A DNA stretch of 64,000 bases from HNR sp040400085 (GTDB taxonomy: Bacteria; Actinomycetota; Actinomycetes; Actinomycetales; Microbacteriaceae), in the NCBI GenBank assembly GCA_040400085.1, contig JBBAQX010000009.1, positions 28,978 to 92,977 of the forward strand, in the 5' to 3' direction. Numbering within the stretch: position 1 is the stretch's first letter; every line of letters begins with the position of its first letter. The notes beneath the pieces are model-generated. The model was not told the DNA's origin and did no database searches. It was given only the letters and a program-made list of their open reading frames with translations. Shown here piece after piece: positions 62,101-64,000 of this stretch. The position numbers and the translations under genes are program-made.

Positions 62101-62302
62101 ACAACAGGCGATTGATCGAACTCATCGGATCGGTCAGGACAAAAATGTCATGATTTATCGTCTCATTGCCGCGGATACCATTGAAGAAAAGGTGATGAAA
62201 CTGAAGGAGAGAAAGGCGGCGCTTTTCGACGCTGTCATCGATGACGAGGCCCTCTTCAGCTCGGCGCTGAACGAGAACGACATTCGCGAGCTGTTGAGCT
62301 AG
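59195..62302 (+). CDS. SNF2-family DNA translocase/helicase
   Basis: The 1035-residue protein has an unrecognised N-terminal half (residues 1-540) with beta-rich stretches and a proline run (residues about 303-310), then the SNF2 ATPase: motif I DDMGLGKT, Ia VVAPTSVVSNW, II LDEAQF, III VTGTPMENSL, IV ALVFSQFTSYL, V LISLKAGGFGLNLTEADYV, VI QAIDRTHRIGQ. The usual SWIM zinc finger of actinobacterial relatives is not seen. It moves along double-stranded DNA, affecting transcription, repair or defence. An internal short repeat EGIAPEDIAPEGL lies near residue 352. It overlaps the RCC1 gene by four bases, tail to tail. Confidence 0.92.
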   Translation: MQPRHSQEGFARRDWRSSLSGYLGSGAETSESSGEPGETPGAATIADSGKPHTPLALQFELRELIPRTTFSWNGPTSRAATRTGSTGSGDYRLGVRPVARTDLGWARGNITWSNIPHMLNRYHLDPGQHRWFCQFVAMHRAGMPIVAGNDSDWVFLDEFANPMLWQFLDQARSLNIQLVGSKAAVRVIQPSQATLRLDATQTSAGVRIAPRLTFDDVAVPVESARPIGTHGIYSYDLSKPHTYTLAPVAEQLTADHTAMLDPVRPEPAALTVPDDDLDEFVRNFLPALRMRVDIDSSDASVTLPPPPPPVLVITAEHGPAHSLRLSLGWEHAGHGPLDVPSVASLVPAGLLPEGIAPEDIAPEGLVSGSLPTHVMLSGLDAAEFVVRAMPLLRDLPGVRVNTVGTQPDFRELTGTPLLTVTTVPTEKHDWFDLGIIVTVDGYDIPFAPLFKALAAGQRRLLLVDGSYMTLSHPAFVPLAALIEEAKNLAEWESRPLINRRQVSLWADLEDLADESIPAQEWRTLLADVGEDSPRAIHPPAGLRAQLRPYQQEGFAWLTFLWRQQLGGILADDMGLGKTIQCLALIQHVAEGKLTPLGNGKRSPFLVVAPTSVVSNWAAEAKRFTPGLVVSTITATETKSMTSIADASSEADVIVTSYALFRLNFEAYQAVAQGTGWAGLILDEAQFVKNATSRVHECALDLETSFKLAVTGTPMENSLRELHALCAITAPGLFASARRFAEEYVRPIEAVAAGISRGRGAGKAPAAEASIRAEQLAKLRRRVRPFMLRRTKETVAPELPVKQEQTLLIELCPEHRALYDLFLQRERQKLFGLLEDLDRHRFIVFRSLTLLRMLSLDASLLGEEYEGIPSSKMEALVEQLDDVVAEGHRALVFSQFTSYLRNVAARLDAEGIPYCYLDGSTLKRDAVITNFKDGQAPVFLISLKAGGFGLNLTEADYVFLLDPWWNPASEQQAIDRTHRIGQDKNVMIYRLIAADTIEEKVMKLKERKAALFDAVIDDEALFSSALNENDIRELLS

Positions 62303-63042
62303 CTGGTTACTGCGACCCGCCAGCCCGCAGTGTCGCATTGCCCGCGACTATTGTCGCCAGCCGCAATTGCAAAGCCTCCGGCGATAACCGCGACCCTGTG
62401 GTAGCTGCCTGCGGATATCGTGGTCACGTCACGCCACTGAGATACTTCGTCAACCCCGGATGCACGATCTCCGGCGGCAACGACGCTTCCGTCTCTTGCC
62501 AGAGCGACCGTGTGCAGATATCCCGCGGCGATTGCCTGCAGGTTGCTCCATTCGGCTACTTCGCATTGCCCCTTACGGTTGTTCCCAGCCGCTACGACTG
62601 AGCAATCCGCCCGAAGGCCGACGGAATGCCAGTCTCCAGCGGCAATTGCCACTAGCTCGCACCATCCATCGATGTTGTTCGCTCCCTCGTTCTGTCGACC
62701 TGCAGCACGAGCCGTTCCGTCAGCGACGATTGCAAGTGTGCGGAGCCAACCGGCGGCGATGATCACGACGTCTGTCCAGCCTGCGACATCGCATTGTCCC
62801 GCGTCGTTCCAGCCGGTAGCAAGTACTGTGCCATTTTCTCGGAACCCAACGGTGTGAGAGCGCCCAGTATTCGAAGCGTTGTGCACGTTTCCGGCCGCTA
62901 CCGAGATGACGCTCTGCCAGTTCTCGACACGGAGCTCCGCCTCTGCCAAAATACCAGCAGTCAGCACCGATCCGTTCGGGGCGACACCCACCGAGTGCCG
63001 ACGACCGGCCGCGATGCGGGGATAAAAATATCGCGAAGTCAT
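62299..63042 (-). CDS. RCC1-repeat beta-propeller protein
   Basis: The 247-residue protein is made of about five or six repeats of roughly 40 residues with the core AIAAGxxHTVALxxDGSVVAAG (for example LQAIAAGYLHTVALARDGSV, LVAIAAGDWHSVGLRADCSV) and NxxGQCDVAGW links, as in RCC1/regulator-of-chromosome-condensation propellers. No signal peptide is seen. Five or six blades are fewer than the usual seven. Bacterial RCC1 proteins are often binding scaffolds; the role here is unknown. Confidence 0.85.
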   Translation of the reverse strand: MTSRYFYPRIAAGRRHSVGVAPNGSVLTAGILAEAELRVENWQSVISVAAGNVHNASNTGRSHTVGFRENGTVLATGWNDAGQCDVAGWTDVVIIAAGWLRTLAIVADGTARAAGRQNEGANNIDGWCELVAIAAGDWHSVGLRADCSVVAAGNNRKGQCEVAEWSNLQAIAAGYLHTVALARDGSVVAAGDRASGVDEVSQWRDVTTISAGSYHRVAVIAGGFAIAAGDNSRGQCDTAGWRVAVTS

Positions 63043-63284
63043 TTGCAGATTGTCTCAAGAAATTTTAGGCGTAGGAAGCTCAGAATTAAGGATTTACTGA
63101 TGGGGATTCTGCGCTCAGCGATGGAGTTCATACCAGCCTGCTGATCCTGGCCGCGCACAGTGATTAGCGGTGCAGCATCGTGAGCCCAAGCGGAGCATGG
63201 TTGCTTATGGCTCCGTATAGTTGCTTATTGGTTGCGATTTAGTTATTGCTCACATAAAAACAGAAACGTCAGATTAATCGCGTG

Positions 63285-63467
63285 TCAGTTTCGGTGGTTG
63301 ATGTGGCGGTGGTTGATATGGCGGTGTGTTTTCTGGTCCGGGTCTATCCAGCGTGGTGGTGTGAGGTGGGGCACACCGCCCGGCATGGTGATCTCCCACC
63401 CACTGTGGTCAATCGTCCGGTGATGCGCTGCGCACAGGAGTACGCCGTTATGTTCAAAAGTACCCAC
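63285..63467 (-). pseudogene. 3' remnant of a DUF222/13E12-type HNH endonuclease gene
   Basis: The last 60 codons keep the HNH core end (HNGVLLCAAHHRTIDHSGWE) and the usual tail (PPRWIDPDQKTHRHINHRH), but the upstream HNH half and the DUF222 domain are absent; the sequence before 63467 is unrelated and AT-rich. The gene was cut, probably by insertion or deletion. Confidence 0.75.
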
Positions 63468-63479
63468 AAGCCTAAACCA

Positions 63480-63784
63480 ATAATAGACAGCTTAGCCTGC
63501 ACTGACTAGCCGAGATTGGCAAAATCTATTACTAATGTGCCACCTCCATTTTGCTAATGTACTCCAGGCCTGTTCTTAGCTTCTGCACAAGCTTCCTACA
63601 CGAGAACAGCCTTTCTCTCAAAAGCTAGGCGATGCTGATGTTCTTTGACCAAAAGCTTCCGTTAAGCTGGAGTCTATGCGTGATGGAGAACAGCATTCTG
63701 CAGCCATCGGCAATGGCGCTTTGAGCCTCCCACTCAAGGCTGGGGCCTATGTTGGGACGCGACTGACAGGTAAAGACGCAATAT
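63480..63784. other. AT-richer segment without a gene
   Basis: No coding region is supported. The base composition is lower in GC than the rest of the window, and the segment abuts the truncated HNH gene. Fragments such as CTAATGTGCC and CTAATGTACT repeat, reminiscent of mobile-element ends, but no complete inverted repeats or transposase are seen. Confidence 0.35.
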
Positions 63785-63958
63785 ATGGACACAGGTACGG
63801 TAGCTGAGATCGCACAGCAACGATGGGGTATCGCACTCACCGGACGGGTGCAGGAACGTTTCACGAAGGATGGTTGGTACTACGAGGAACAGGTGGCGCG
63901 TCCATGCCACAAGTGTAACGATAGGCTTCACAGTCTCCGCAAACCGGGCAGTTTCTAG
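63785..63958 (+). CDS. Small ORF with a CxxC motif, possibly a broken gene
   Basis: A 57-codon frame starts at ATG 63785 and reads VAEIAQQRWGIALTGRVQER, FTKDGWYYEEQVARPCHKCN, DRLHSLRKP. The HKC motif (CHKC) suggests half of a zinc ribbon, with the partner pair lost after the stop at 63956. No ribosome site is seen. It may be a truncated gene of a mobile element. Confidence 0.35.
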   Translation: MDTGTVAEIAQQRWGIALTGRVQERFTKDGWYYEEQVARPCHKCNDRLHSLRKPGSF

Positions 63959-64000
63959 TGGTCGATGCAACGCAACCATTACGCTGCCAACAGCAGCTTA

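Noticed and set aside
63625..63979. Two minus-strand ORFs of about 80 codons near the right edge
   Set aside because: Composition is not protein-like and they lie opposite the better-looking CxxC ORF.

Overview
The window comes from a GC-rich actinobacterium, most probably of the family Microbacteriaceae. The clues are the gene order argS-lysA-hom-thrC-thrB-rho-prfA and prmC-sua5-wecA-atpI-atpBEFHAGDC, a Rho protein with a long disordered N-terminus, a DUF5302 protein, LAxTG (sortase E type) surface proteins, a ClgR/PopR-like regulator next to a clpP pair, and an ECF41 sigma factor with its typical promoter. No rRNA, CRISPR array or intact insertion sequence was seen. One tRNA, tRNA-Arg(CCG), lies divergent from argS.

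Left part (1-24.4 kb), accessory and surface functions: a LacI regulator cut by the window edge, a 2H phosphoesterase and a sugar-type ABC importer (two permeases and a binding lipoprotein) with a perfect 20-bp palindromic operator; an amine oxidase; a lamin-tail/phytase-like LAxTG surface protein; a ClpP pair facing a PopR-like activator, with matching boxes before both; a second, circularly permuted amine oxidase exported by Tat; an aldo/keto reductase; a lipoprotein resembling the free extracellular head of SecD; a DUF2252 protein; an MFS exporter co-transcribed with KtrB/KtrA potassium uptake; a two-component system; a surface protein with a near-perfect internal duplication; an ABC-F ATPase; and a frameshifted pseudogene.

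Middle part (24.4-51.5 kb), core metabolism, almost all on the minus strand: a PP2C phosphatase, YaaA, the full F1Fo ATP synthase operon preceded by an AtpI-like protein, WecA, Sua5 and PrmC; then cysK-cysE (plus strand) and a DUF4870 protein placed between prmC and prfA; then prfA, rho, thrB, thrC, hom, lysA, a small membrane protein, a DUF2993 protein, argS and tRNA-Arg. Together hom, thrB, thrC and lysA make threonine and lysine from the aspartate pathway, and cysE and cysK make cysteine from serine.

Right part (51.5-64 kb), accessory again: a DUF559 endonuclease-like protein overlapping a SUMF1-domain protein, an NDH-2-like oxidoreductase with its ECF41 sigma factor, a SipW-type signal peptidase operon with three small secreted homologues, two small actinobacterial proteins, a large SNF2 helicase overlapping a convergent RCC1-repeat protein, and an AT-richer tail holding a truncated HNH nuclease gene and a small zinc-ribbon-like ORF.

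The most notable items are the circularly permuted amine oxidase, the PopR-clpP module, the orphan SecD-head lipoprotein, the SipW cassette with an operator-like repeat, and a dispersed 26-bp-arm palindromic repeat.
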